Assembly: GCF_049546785.1 (NCBI RefSeq)
Contig: NZ_JBMWAN010000005.1
Location: forward strand, 62,001-126,000
Source: Nitrospira_D sp035465795
GTDB taxonomy: Bacteria; Nitrospirota; Nitrospiria; Nitrospirales; Nitrospiraceae
DNA: 64,000 nt
Direction of reading: 5' to 3'
Position numbers and translations under genes: made by a program. Numbering within the stretch: the stretch's first letter is position 1; each line of letters starts with the position of its first letter. The notes below the pieces were generated by a model that was not told the DNA's origin, did no database searches, and was given only the letters and a program-made list of their open reading frames with translations. Below, one piece after another: positions 7,819 through 15,955 of this stretch.

Positions 7819-8568
7819 ATGAGACTCGCGGGAAAGATCGTGATCTTTGCGGTGCTGTTTTCAATTATGTTCTTTTTCCTTCATGCGGCGGATGTGACGA
7901 GGACCGTGATCAGAGATGACATGGAAGACCTGGGAGGCCTCCCTTGGTTGTACTCTGCGGTCTGTCTCATTTTCAGCATCCTGGCCGGGTTTGTTATCCA
8001 GCATGAATGGGATCAATGGAACGACTTCATGGAGGCGATCAAGGGCGAGGTCAGCTCGCTACGGTCCCTCTGGTTGTGGTCCCAGCATGTCCCCGATCTT
8101 GGAATGCAATTGCGAAAAGCGATGAGCCAATATTTGACCGTCACGATTCAGCACGAATGGCGGGCCAACGCGTCAGGCGAGGGTGAGGCCGCCGGACAGG
8201 CTCTCGCCGTAGTCCAGCAAGAGGCGTCCGCACTCTTGCAGCATACGAAACTCAGAATGACCACCGTTGGGATCATCGGTGACCTTCTGCGTCACCGGGA
8301 AGCCCGCCTACACTCCGGCCAGCGGCGCATGCCGACGATATTAAAAGCCACGGTGGGATTCGCCGATGGATTGGTGATCGTGCTGTCGTTGTTCATCGGC
8401 GTGAAACATCTGTGGCTCGATTATCTCTTCACCCTCAGCATCGCCCTGCTGGCCTACGTCGTCTATCTGGTGATCGACGATTTGGATCATCCCCTTCGCC
8501 CCGGTATTTGGCATATGACCTCCAAGCCGTATGAACATTTGCTCGCACAGCTTCAGCACAGTAGATAG
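7819..8568 (+). CDS. Membrane protein, bestrophin-like/DUF4239 type
   Basis: About 249 residues with four predicted membrane segments, two near the N-terminus (KIVIFAVLFSIMFFFLH; LYSAVCLIFSILAGFVI) and two near the C-terminus (ADGLVIVLSLFIG; LFTLSIALLAYVVYLVIDDL). Between them is a long polar helical region containing EWDQWNDFMEAIKGEVSSL. The arrangement and the closing VIDDLDHPLRPG are typical of DUF4239, a distant relative of bestrophin channels; no transport substrate can be named. The start at 7819 has AGAGGA about ten bases upstream; the in-frame ATG at 7768 is possible but lacks a Shine-Dalgarno. It follows the gene-remnant patch. Confidence 0.75.
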   Translation: MRLAGKIVIFAVLFSIMFFFLHAADVTRTVIRDDMEDLGGLPWLYSAVCLIFSILAGFVIQHEWDQWNDFMEAIKGEVSSLRSLWLWSQHVPDLGMQLRKAMSQYLTVTIQHEWRANASGEGEAAGQALAVVQQEASALLQHTKLRMTTVGIIGDLLRHREARLHSGQRRMPTILKATVGFADGLVIVLSLFIGVKHLWLDYLFTLSIALLAYVVYLVIDDLDHPLRPGIWHMTSKPYEHLLAQLQHSR

Positions 8569-8865
8569 CGTTGTGAGATGGAATGATTTGCAGACGAGAC
8601 CCAATCCAGGAGCAGGACTGCAGGGATGCCGTCCGCCGGAGGATTCTCCGAAAACATGACCGGCATCGAAGATCCGCGATCTGCCAATCTGTCGCGCATG
8701 AGGTCCGTCATTCCCTTGCATGTGTGCCATTCTGACATGCCGTGCCATTTTGTTTCGGCACAACCCCCCGCAGTCCTGCCTGGCTGCTTGCTCACCGAGC
8801 GCGATAAGTTCTCAGTAGTGAGATTCTTGTTCTATTCCTGGAGTCGACGTCTGGAATCGTGGCAG
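8569..8865. other. Intergenic region without a recognisable gene
   Basis: First half of a 566-base gap. A 97-codon frame beginning at 8626 has the composition of random translation (many Cys, Trp, Arg, Ser) and no family likeness, so it was not accepted. The second half carries the sigma54 promoter and hairpins listed separately. Confidence 0.5.
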
Positions 8866-8881
8866 TGGCATCCTCGTTGCA
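8866..8881 (+). promoter_or_regulatory. Strong sigma54 (-24/-12) promoter match
   Basis: TGGCATCCTCGTTGCA fits TGGCAYR-N4-TTGCA closely. GG (8867-8868) and GC (8879-8880) are exactly ten bases apart. Transcription would begin near 8892, leaving a ~240-base leader before the duplicated-domain secreted protein at 9135. The NtrC-type activator at 323-1729 is the nearest candidate regulator in the window (inference). Confidence 0.6.
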
Positions 8882-8905
8882 GACTTAGTACCTGTCCGCT
8901 TTACG

Positions 8906-8931
8906 GCAGGACTCCATGACGGGAGTCCTGC
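8906..8931 (+). other. Hairpin at the predicted leader start
   Basis: GCAGGACTCC and GGAGTCCTGC form a perfect ten-base stem with a six-base loop. It lies 15-40 bases after the predicted sigma54 start site and has no following U-run, so it looks more like a 5'-leader structure or mRNA-stabilising element than a classical terminator. Confidence 0.45.
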
Positions 8932-9074
8932 GGGGCGAGGGAAATCTACAAGCTCGCAGCAACACCGGCATGAAAAGTGGATGAGTCATACAAATGAGGA
9001 CGGATTGGCCGCTCATTGTCCTTACTGCATCGCCAGGAGACTCCGCAGCTAGTTTGCACCGATAACAGGAGATA

Positions 9075-9093
9075 CGCTGACAACATGTCAGCG
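9075..9093 (+). other. Hairpin in the leader of the 9135 gene
   Basis: CGCTGACA-ACA-TGTCAGCG is a perfect eight-base inverted repeat about 40 bases before the start codon. It could be a leader stem-loop or an operator for a dimeric repressor. Confidence 0.35.
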
Positions 9094-9134
9094 CCGATCA
9101 ACCTAAACCCATTCACTAACCGGAAGGAGACAGT

Positions 9135-9641
9135 ATGAAGTGGCTTACCGCTCTGTTCGGGCTCACGCTGATCAGCTGTATCGGAATCGCAACCTTCTCC
9201 TATGCAGCAGGCTCTAAGCTTGTTGAGGGGGACGTGCTGAAGATTGAGGGGGAGTTTTACACCGTGCATGATACGGCCGGCCATGAAGTGCGCCTGCATG
9301 TCGACAAGACCACGCATCTGGAGGGCGGTCCCTTCAAGGCTGGGGACAAGGTCGAGGCCCACGTGACCGATAAGGGCCACGCTCGGTCCATGATCCACTT
9401 AACCGCGGCCGGGAAGATGGCCACCCCTGGCTCGAAGATTGTCGAAGGGGACGTGCTAAAGATTGAGGGGGAGTTTTATACCGTGCACGATACCGCCGGC
9501 CATGAAGTGCGTCTCCATGTCGACAAGACCACGCACCTAGAGGGTACCTTCAAAGCCGGGGATAAGGTCGAAGCCTACGTGACCGATAAGGGTCACGCGC
9601 GGTCCCTGTATCACATAACAAGCCTGCATCCGACTTCGTAG
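9135..9641 (+). CDS. Secreted protein with two near-identical tandem domains
   Basis: A 168-residue exported protein of unknown function with a good GGAAGGAGA Shine-Dalgarno. After a signal sequence (cleavage probably near residue 24-25, FSYAAG; LISC at 12-15 is a weak lipobox) come two copies of a ~70-residue unit, at about residues 26-90 and 99-165. Each contains VEGDVLKIEGEFYTVHDTAG, VRLHVDKTTHLEG and VTDKGHARS. The unit resembles small beta-rich periplasmic OB-like domains. The coding DNA of the two copies differs at only about twenty positions plus one three-base indel over ~180 bases, so the duplication is recent. The gene stands alone behind a sigma54 promoter. Confidence 0.8.
   Translation: MKWLTALFGLTLISCIGIATFSYAAGSKLVEGDVLKIEGEFYTVHDTAGHEVRLHVDKTTHLEGGPFKAGDKVEAHVTDKGHARSMIHLTAAGKMATPGSKIVEGDVLKIEGEFYTVHDTAGHEVRLHVDKTTHLEGTFKAGDKVEAYVTDKGHARSLYHITSLHPTS
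9210..9638 (+). repeat. Tandem intragenic duplication (two ~200-base units)
   Basis: Copy one starts about 9210 and copy two about 9429. By-hand alignment of 9222-9396 with the matching part of copy two shows mostly third-position changes and a three-base indel (GGTCCC against GGTACC context). The spacing keeps the reading frame. Confidence 0.85.
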
Positions 9642-9669
9642 GTGCGGGATACCGGGGTGAAACGCCTGT

Positions 9670-9710
9670 GGCCCGTTTGGGCCGGTCCTCAAGCCTGGCC
9701 CGAACGGGCC
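9670..9710 (+). terminator. Long hairpin, probable terminator of the 9135 gene
   Basis: GGCCCGTTTGGGCC (9670-9683) pairs with GGCCCGAACGGGCC (9697-9710) over 14 bases with one G-U pair. Each arm can also fold on itself. It starts 28 bases after the stop codon. There is no strong U-run, so rho-independent activity is uncertain. Confidence 0.5.
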
Positions 9711-9779
9711 ACTCCTCAGAATCGGAGCGCTTGACCATCCGAGATTCGGAAGGGAACGAGCGCGGTTCGCTAGAACCGG

Positions 9780-10270
9780 TCGGGGGTCATAAGGAACGGA
9801 GGATCGTGACGTTAGAAACGGTCACTAAGATATCTGGCCTGGAGCTGTATCGTTCGTCGCCATCAGATGGGAAGGCTCCGGCTATTGCCGCCGCGTCGGT
9901 TCCCGTGACGCTTGCAGCGGTCCTCCTCTTATGGATCGGCTGGTCGCGATTCGGTCTGGCGACGAACGACCCGGCACTCTTTAGCTTCAGCTTTCTGACA
10001 CTGCTCTACTTCGCCGCGTTCTCCATCCTATCCGCGAGAGAACGACGGCGGTTCTGGGCGACGATGCCCAGCAAGACCCTCGTGGCGGCGCTCGCGGTGT
10101 ACGTGCTGGCCGGCACGGCGCTCACGCTTGTGGGGCTTCCGAGTCTCATACCATTGCCCTGGTGGAAGACGCTAGTGGTATTCGTCTATGCGATGATCTC
10201 GTGCCTCGTCGTGAACGATGCCGTCAAGGTCGCAATGATTACATGGCGCGTTCCCGCAGCGATGGCATAG
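9780..10270 (+). pseudogene. C-terminal remnant of a P-type (H+/cation) ATPase
   Basis: The frame is open from 9668, but recognisable sequence begins near 9880. It shows several membrane helices (VPVTLAAVLLLWIGWSRFGL; FSFLTLLYFAAFSILSAR; LVAALAVYVLAGTALTLVGL; WWKTLVVFVYAMISCLVV) and ends NDAVKVAMITWRVP. This pattern matches the last ~150 residues of plasma-membrane-type proton-pumping P-type ATPases. The phosphorylation (DKTGT) and nucleotide-binding domains are absent, so it cannot pump. It is most likely the stump of a deleted gene; no convincing start codon or Shine-Dalgarno supports a separate small protein. Confidence 0.6.
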
Positions 10271-10599
10271 GTTGCAGGTCGCGGAGTGTGGACATGGAGA
10301 TGCACCGGCCGGCTTCTTCTGAAGCGGGCCACCCCCATCATCGCCGTGGCCATCGGGAGCACACATGCGCATTGGAACCCATGTTCTCTCATGGCACGGG
10401 CATTCACCGTTCCCTGTTTGGAAGCGTGCCGTGCTCGGCGTTGCGCCGTTCACGGGAGGCTTGATCCAGGCTTGGTGGCTGCATCACCCAAGAGCTCGAA
10501 CAGGGTCGCGCCCTCCCCGGTTGACGAACTCATCAAACAGGCGTTTCATATGAGCATGGTTCCCGGTCGGAGTCCTTGGGAAGGGGAAAGGAGGCGCAT
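10271..10599. other. Intergenic region, possibly decayed coding DNA
   Basis: About 330 bases. Short frames here (for example FTGGLIQAWWLHHP around 10450) look faintly like transporter sequence but are broken by frameshifts and stops. No family could be named. The Shine-Dalgarno AAAGGAGG for the next gene is at its end. Confidence 0.4.
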
Positions 10600-10899
10600 A
10601 TGACCACTGAAGAAAAGATGGCGGCGATCCAGCCGTGGATTGACCATGAAGAACGGGTCACGGTGCATTTCCTCGACGAACAAGGGTTGAACGCCGAAGT
10701 GACCGGCTGCAATACGGAGCTGGTCGACCTTGCCATAGAAACTCGCGTGCCTCACATCACACAACGCATCTCAGTGCCGCTCAACCGGACGGAAGTGTCT
10801 GAAGATCTGTCCCACTACACCCGCAATCCAGATCGACCGCTGAAATACCGCCGGCTGATGCTGGTCATTGGTGACAAGCGGCCGCCCATTATCTACTAG
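10600..10899 (+). CDS. Small protein of unknown function
   Basis: A 99-residue soluble, charged protein starting MTTEEKMAAIQPWIDHEERV. AAAGGAGG ends seven bases before the chosen ATG; the upstream in-frame ATG at 10576 lacks one. No signal peptide, membrane helix, cysteine cluster or known domain was recognised. The pattern of conserved-looking hydrophobic strands (VTVHFLDEQG; LMLVIGDKRPPIIY) suggests a small alpha/beta or beta-barrel fold. It precedes the glucan phosphorylase gene by about 90 bases and may be co-transcribed. Confidence 0.65.
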   Translation: MTTEEKMAAIQPWIDHEERVTVHFLDEQGLNAEVTGCNTELVDLAIETRVPHITQRISVPLNRTEVSEDLSHYTRNPDRPLKYRRLMLVIGDKRPPIIY

Positions 10900-10991
10900 A
10901 GGATACGGGCGCTGAAGATGGCCGAGAACACCTCCACACGCGATACCCCCACAAGCGGGGCACTCGGGCGGGAACCAAGGAGCAGGAACGC

Positions 10992-13511
10992 ATGCTAGCG
11001 TATTTTTTTAACCGGCCTCTCCCGCCAGGGCTCGAGGGCCTGGCTGATCTCGCACTCGATCTGCGCTGGACTTGGAGCCATTCCACGGACAGACTTTGGG
11101 ACGCACTGGATCCCGAGGCATGGGAGCGTACCGGCAATCCCTACTATATTCTTCAGAATGTCTCTCAGGCTCGTCTGGACGAGGCGGCGGCAGATCCTGA
11201 TTTTAAAGAGCAGCTGCGGAACTGGCTGGCGCAACGGCAGCGCTATCAGCAAGACCCAGGCTGGTTCGGGCGCGAACATGGAGAACGCGAGCTGAAACGC
11301 ATCGCTTATTTCAGTATGGAATTCGGGCTGGGTGAGGCGCTCCCGATTTATTCCGGGGGCCTGGGCATTTTGGCGGGCGACTTCCTGAAAGCCGCGAGCG
11401 ATTTAGGGGTACCGGTCGTGGGAATCGGACTCCTCTACCAACAGGGATACTTTCGACAAATATTGGATCCGGATGGCCGGCAAAGCGAGGCCTTTCCCTA
11501 TAACGATCCCATGATGCTTCCAATCACTCCGGCGCCAAACCGCGAAGGCCGGGGATTGAGAATCCACCTGGACTTGCCGGGGCGACCGCTCTTATTGCGG
11601 GTCTGGCAGGCCCGTGTGGGAAAGGTGACGCTGTATTTGCTGGACAGCAACGATCTCCTCAACACCCCTGCCGACCGCGGCGTCACGGCTCATCTCTACC
11701 CCTCGGAACCGAGGACGCGCCTGACCCAGGAGATCATTCTCGGGATTGGCGGCTGGCGCGTGCTCGAAGAACTCGGCATCAAGGCAGAGATTTGTCATCT
11801 GAACGAGGGACATGCCGCGTTTGCGGTGCTCGCGCGCGCACTCACTTTCATGCGTCAGACAGGGCAGCCATTCCCGGTGGCGCTCCGGGCAACCAGGGCC
11901 GGCAACGTGTTCACCACCCATACACCGGTCGAAGCCGCCTTCGACCGGTTTTCCCAGGAGTTGATTCGCCCCTATGCGGCCGCATTTGCAGACTGGCTCC
12001 GTGTGCCGCTCGACGAGCTGTTAGCCCTGGGCCGCAAGGATGCGAGCAACGGAGAGGAGCCCTTCAACATGGCATACCTCGCCATGCACGGGAGTGGAAC
12101 AGTCAATGGCGTCAGTCTCCTCCATGGATCTGTCAGCCGGGGCATTCTTCAGCCGCTCTTTCCGAACTGGCCTCAGCGTGAAGTCCCGATCGGACATGTG
12201 ACCAACGGCGTGCATGTGTCTTCCTGGGACTCACAGGAGGCGGATACACTCTGGACGCAGACTTGCGGCGAAGACCGCTGGCGAGGCAACCTCGATAACG
12301 TGCGCTCTTCCATCGAGAAGGTCTGCGATGAAGATCTCTGGGCTCTCCGCGCCTCCCATCGGCAGGCGCTGATCCGCTATGCGCGCCACCGTCTGGTGCG
12401 CCAGATGCAAGAGCGCGGCGCGGCGCCGGCACATGTCCAGCAAGCCGAACACATTCTGAATCCCAATACGCTCACCGTGGGATTTGCCAGGCGGTTCGCG
12501 GAGTACAAACGGCCGACCCTTCTGCTGCAGGATCCAGATCGGCTTGCCCGTATGCTGTGTCATCCTGACCGTCCAGTCCAGTTGATCGTGGCAGGCAAGG
12601 CGCACCCTCAAGATGAGGAAGGGAAACGCCTGGTGCATGCGATGACTCGTTTCGCCGTACGGTCCGATGTCTGGGACCGTATTGTGTTCCTCGAGGACTA
12701 CGATATGACGCTGGCCCAATTCCTGGTGGCCGGGATCGATGTCTGGCTCAACACTCCCCGGAGGCCCTGGGAAGCCTGCGGGACCAGCGGAATGAAGGTG
12801 CTCGTCAACGGGGGACTGAATTTGTCAGAACTGGACGGCTGGTGGGCCGAGGCCTATGCACCGGATGTCGGCTGGGCGCTGGGGGACGGCCGAGAGCATC
12901 ATGAACCGGGGCACGATGCGGCGGAAGCCACACAATTATACGAGCTTTTGGAGCAACAGGTCGTCCCGGAGTTTTATGAGCGCGACCACGCAGGCATCCC
13001 GCACGCGTGGCTGAGGCGTATCAGAGCCAGCATGTCCCGTCTCACCCCGCAATTCAGCGGCAACCGGATGGTGCGCGAATATGTGGACACGATCTATGCT
13101 CCGGCAAGTACGTCACTGAAACATCGTCTCGACCATGGAGGGAAGCTGGCGATTGAACTGGAAGAGTGGCATGCGGAGGTACGAGATGGATGGAAAGGAG
13201 TCCGGTTCGGCGACGTCCATGTGACCAGGGTAGATCCACACTGGCACTTCGAAGCACAGGTCTACTTTGGAGACCTGTATCCGGATCGTCTCCAAGTGGA
13301 ATTGTACGCCGATCCCGTGAACGAACATGACCGCCCCACACGGCTGGTTATGCGGAGGCAGGAAGCGCTCCCCGGTGCCGTTAACGGCTATCTCTTCCTG
13401 GCAGATTGCCCATCCACTCGCCCTGCCCACCACTTTACGCCTCGCATCATACCGTTTCATCCTGAGGCACAGGTGCCGCTGGAGGAGTCACTCATATTAT
13501 GGAAACAGTGA
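10992..13511 (+). CDS. glgP: Alpha-glucan (glycogen/starch) phosphorylase
   Basis: An 839-residue GT35 phosphorylase that releases glucose-1-phosphate from alpha-1,4-glucans using pyridoxal phosphate. It is the shorter bacterial/archaeal alpha-glucan phosphorylase form with an N-terminal DUF3417-type segment (LALDLRWTWSHSTDRLW). IAYFSMEFGLGEALPIYSGG forms the substrate-site loop, HLNEGHAAF and TTHTPV are conserved, and the PLP-lysine motif is EACGTSGMKVLVNGGLN near residue 600. AAGGAGCAGG lies upstream. Together with phosphoglucomutase at 25.3 kb it gives a route from stored glycogen to glucose-6-phosphate. Confidence 0.93.
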   Translation: MLAYFFNRPLPPGLEGLADLALDLRWTWSHSTDRLWDALDPEAWERTGNPYYILQNVSQARLDEAAADPDFKEQLRNWLAQRQRYQQDPGWFGREHGERELKRIAYFSMEFGLGEALPIYSGGLGILAGDFLKAASDLGVPVVGIGLLYQQGYFRQILDPDGRQSEAFPYNDPMMLPITPAPNREGRGLRIHLDLPGRPLLLRVWQARVGKVTLYLLDSNDLLNTPADRGVTAHLYPSEPRTRLTQEIILGIGGWRVLEELGIKAEICHLNEGHAAFAVLARALTFMRQTGQPFPVALRATRAGNVFTTHTPVEAAFDRFSQELIRPYAAAFADWLRVPLDELLALGRKDASNGEEPFNMAYLAMHGSGTVNGVSLLHGSVSRGILQPLFPNWPQREVPIGHVTNGVHVSSWDSQEADTLWTQTCGEDRWRGNLDNVRSSIEKVCDEDLWALRASHRQALIRYARHRLVRQMQERGAAPAHVQQAEHILNPNTLTVGFARRFAEYKRPTLLLQDPDRLARMLCHPDRPVQLIVAGKAHPQDEEGKRLVHAMTRFAVRSDVWDRIVFLEDYDMTLAQFLVAGIDVWLNTPRRPWEACGTSGMKVLVNGGLNLSELDGWWAEAYAPDVGWALGDGREHHEPGHDAAEATQLYELLEQQVVPEFYERDHAGIPHAWLRRIRASMSRLTPQFSGNRMVREYVDTIYAPASTSLKHRLDHGGKLAIELEEWHAEVRDGWKGVRFGDVHVTRVDPHWHFEAQVYFGDLYPDRLQVELYADPVNEHDRPTRLVMRRQEALPGAVNGYLFLADCPSTRPAHHFTPRIIPFHPEAQVPLEESLILWKQ

Positions 13512-13855
13512 ATAATCGCCCGCCATCGCCTACCCTGAGCCGAACAGCATTCCCCTGGCTTCCAAGGCCCTGCCCAAGCAAAGTAAGGGTTTTCCAATCC
13601 GGCCTTGCCCTCAAAATTACTGTGGCATTCCGGGCATGTTGAGCGAAGCATCTGGCGCATAAAGCTACACCTCTGAGGGATTTTAGAATTGCGCACTATC
13701 CCCTCCTAGAAAAGACCACATGGTTACCCTGGCGTTGTATTTCCCGTGAGACTGGACAGTCGCCAGGAATGTGATTTGCCTGTGGAGAGAATTGTCAGAG
13801 AAGAGCGCCGCTCAAAGCCATACGGCATTGCTCATGCACGTGAGGAGGTGTATCG
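13512..13855. other. Intergenic region without a recognisable gene
   Basis: About 340 bases between the phosphorylase and the cytochrome gene. No open frame with coding character was found. A distant seven-base inverted repeat (CCTGGCG/CGCCAGG around 13728-13767) is the only structure noted. GAGGAGG precedes the cytochrome start. Confidence 0.5.
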
Positions 13856-14320
13856 ATGCATTACCGAACCGCTTTAGGCTACTTCATACTCCCGGCCATG
13901 GTGGCCGTGGTGACCGTAGCGGCCTGTGCCCCGCGCCACCCTACGGAAGACCGAGTCCCCCCTTCCGCCATGAAGGAGGCCCTCAGCTATAAGGCCCCCT
14001 TTGGCGACGCTCGTACAGCCCAGCCAGAAATCGTGGCCGGGGGTAAAGCGCTCTACGAGGGCAAAGGGCGTTGTGCTCTCTGTCATGGGACCAGCGGCAA
14101 AGGCGACGGGCCTGCTGCGCATATGCACCCCCCGCATCCGCCACGCGATTTCACGGATTGCGCCTTTCAGAAAGAACGGGAGGACGGGGAATTGTTTTGG
14201 ATTATCAAAAACGGCAGTCCGGGCACGGGAATGAAGCCAATGATTCCCGGGATGCTGTCGGAAGAGGACGGGTGGAAACTCGTGGCGTATATCAGAACTT
14301 TTTGCACCGCACATTCATAG
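13856..14320 (+). CDS. Monohaem cytochrome c, probable lipoprotein
   Basis: A 154-residue class-I cytochrome c. The N-terminus has a hydrophobic helix ending in a lipobox VAAC with Cys24, so it is probably lipid-anchored in the periplasm or outer membrane. The haem motif CALCH covers residues 73-77. The likely axial Met is in GTGMKPM (about Met126). The fold ends LSEEDGWKLVAYIRTF, the usual C-terminal helix. GAGGAGG precedes the ATG. It lies 94 bases upstream of another haem-bearing protein, which suggests a shared electron-transfer task in the envelope. Confidence 0.9.
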   Translation: MHYRTALGYFILPAMVAVVTVAACAPRHPTEDRVPPSAMKEALSYKAPFGDARTAQPEIVAGGKALYEGKGRCALCHGTSGKGDGPAAHMHPPHPPRDFTDCAFQKEREDGELFWIIKNGSPGTGMKPMIPGMLSEEDGWKLVAYIRTFCTAHS

Positions 14321-14414
14321 CATCAGGCTGCTTGGCCGGCCCATCGAGGAGCACAGTATCCGCGGCGTCATCAATAGGTCGAACCGTGCGGGTCTACATG
14401 GAGGAGATAGAGCC

Positions 14415-15881
14415 ATGAACCGTCTCACAATCACAAGACGCGGCCTCGTCGTCTGTGTGCTTGGACTGATCGGTCTGCTCAGTTACGAAATCAGCGGCCT
14501 GGTGCCTACGGCCAATGCGGTTCCCGCATTTGCACGAAAGTATGGAATCGCATGCAACGTCTGCCACGTCCCGGGATTTCCGAAGCTCAACGATTTCGGG
14601 AACCAATTTCGCGACCAGGGATATCAATTCGGCGCGGATGTCGACCTGCCCACTCACGAAAGCATCACCATGGGATACTGGCCGGTCTCGCTGCGAACGA
14701 CCGTCGGCTACCAGGCAGCCAATGTGCGAACGGATGGCAGTGGAGTCACGACCGGTGGATTCGGGTTTACGGGGCTGGACATTTTAAGTTTTGGCACCCT
14801 GCACCGCGACATCTCATTCGGCCTGGTGTTTACACCTGGCCTCGGGAGCGCCGGATTTGGCACAGGCGCGTCGGACAGTGATTTGGAGTCTGCGTATGTC
14901 CGGATCAATCGGCTTGAACGGTTTCTGGGTGTCAAAGGGGAGCCTGGGACGTATCTCCTGAATCTGAAGGTCGGGAAGTTTGAACTGGATGTGCCGTTCA
15001 GTGAGAAGCGGAGTCCTACTCTCAACACGCCCTTCGTGATGTATCACTACATCCCTGGGACCCCGTACACCGCCACAATCAGCGGGACATCGACCAGTAC
15101 CTACGCAAACCCCAACTCGTTCTCGATCGGAGAAAATTCACCGGGCGTCGAACTGGCCGGCATCACCAAAACGGCGGCCACCGGCGGGTTTTTCCGTTAC
15201 AGCCTCGCGGGGCTCAGCACGAATACATTCTCAGGCCCGCTCGGCGGATGCCCCACGGGGACCAGCTGCGGCACGGGAGGTAGCAACGTCAATTTCTATG
15301 GCCATATGACCCAGTCGTTCGGAGGTTATGGGATTGTGACCGGCCACCGGATCGGAGTCTTTGGCGCCTATGGCAACGCGCCGACCATGGTGAATGCCAC
15401 CTGCCCCACATGCCAGGCGGTGGCGGGAAGCGGACAACCGTTTAGTCGCGTGGGGTTCGACGTAAGCACGACCTTCGACGGCGAGTGGAATCTCTTTGGC
15501 GCTGTAATGCATGGCAACGACAGCAAAAACTTGTTTGTGTCACAAGGGATCGTCAATGCGCAGGACGCATCGTGGAACGGGGCCTTCGTGGAACTGGATT
15601 GGTACCCGACGCTCCTTCCGCTGTTCGAGATGCCTGGCTGGTTATTTTCTTATCGCTATGATGTGATCCGGAACGAGCACCAAGGGGATCCCACCTTCAG
15701 CAAACACTACAACAACGTCGACTCCCAGACGGTCCTGGCCCGGTATTACATCCACCAATCGAGCCGAACCGATATTGCTCTGCATGTCGAATACAACACC
15801 TATCGATCCAAGGGAGTCGGGACAGCGGGCGGCGATTTGCTGGGTCAGACCTTGCTCGGGGGGTTGGATTTCGCCTTCTGA
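14415..15881 (+). CDS. Haem-containing probable outer-membrane beta-barrel protein
   Basis: A 488-residue exported protein. A signal peptide (about 1-35, ending TANA) is followed at once by one c-type haem motif, CNVCH at 47-51, in the context FARKYGIACNVCH. The remaining ~420 residues are rich in Gly, Thr, Ser and aromatic residues in alternating patterns and end in Phe (LGGLDFAF), as outer-membrane barrels do. The family is seen in Nitrospira-like genomes but its role is not established; an electron-conducting porin or surface cytochrome is an inference. GGAGGAGATAG precedes the start. It is flanked by a cytochrome c and a SHOCT-domain protein. Confidence 0.75.
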   Translation: MNRLTITRRGLVVCVLGLIGLLSYEISGLVPTANAVPAFARKYGIACNVCHVPGFPKLNDFGNQFRDQGYQFGADVDLPTHESITMGYWPVSLRTTVGYQAANVRTDGSGVTTGGFGFTGLDILSFGTLHRDISFGLVFTPGLGSAGFGTGASDSDLESAYVRINRLERFLGVKGEPGTYLLNLKVGKFELDVPFSEKRSPTLNTPFVMYHYIPGTPYTATISGTSTSTYANPNSFSIGENSPGVELAGITKTAATGGFFRYSLAGLSTNTFSGPLGGCPTGTSCGTGGSNVNFYGHMTQSFGGYGIVTGHRIGVFGAYGNAPTMVNATCPTCQAVAGSGQPFSRVGFDVSTTFDGEWNLFGAVMHGNDSKNLFVSQGIVNAQDASWNGAFVELDWYPTLLPLFEMPGWLFSYRYDVIRNEHQGDPTFSKHYNNVDSQTVLARYYIHQSSRTDIALHVEYNTYRSKGVGTAGGDLLGQTLLGGLDFAF

Positions 15882-15955
15882 TCAAGGTCCGGCATTTCGC
15901 CGAGGGCCTGATTGACAGGACGCCGCATCTTCATGCGGGTATGAGAGGAACGGTT

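Noticed and set aside
8626..8919. 97-codon frame upstream of the duplicated-domain gene
   Set aside because: It spans the sigma54 promoter and hairpin and reads as random sequence rich in Cys, Trp and Arg.
13457..13696. 79-codon minus-strand frame with CPECH
   Set aside because: A chance haem-like motif; no signal peptide, no Shine-Dalgarno and it overlaps the end of the phosphorylase gene.
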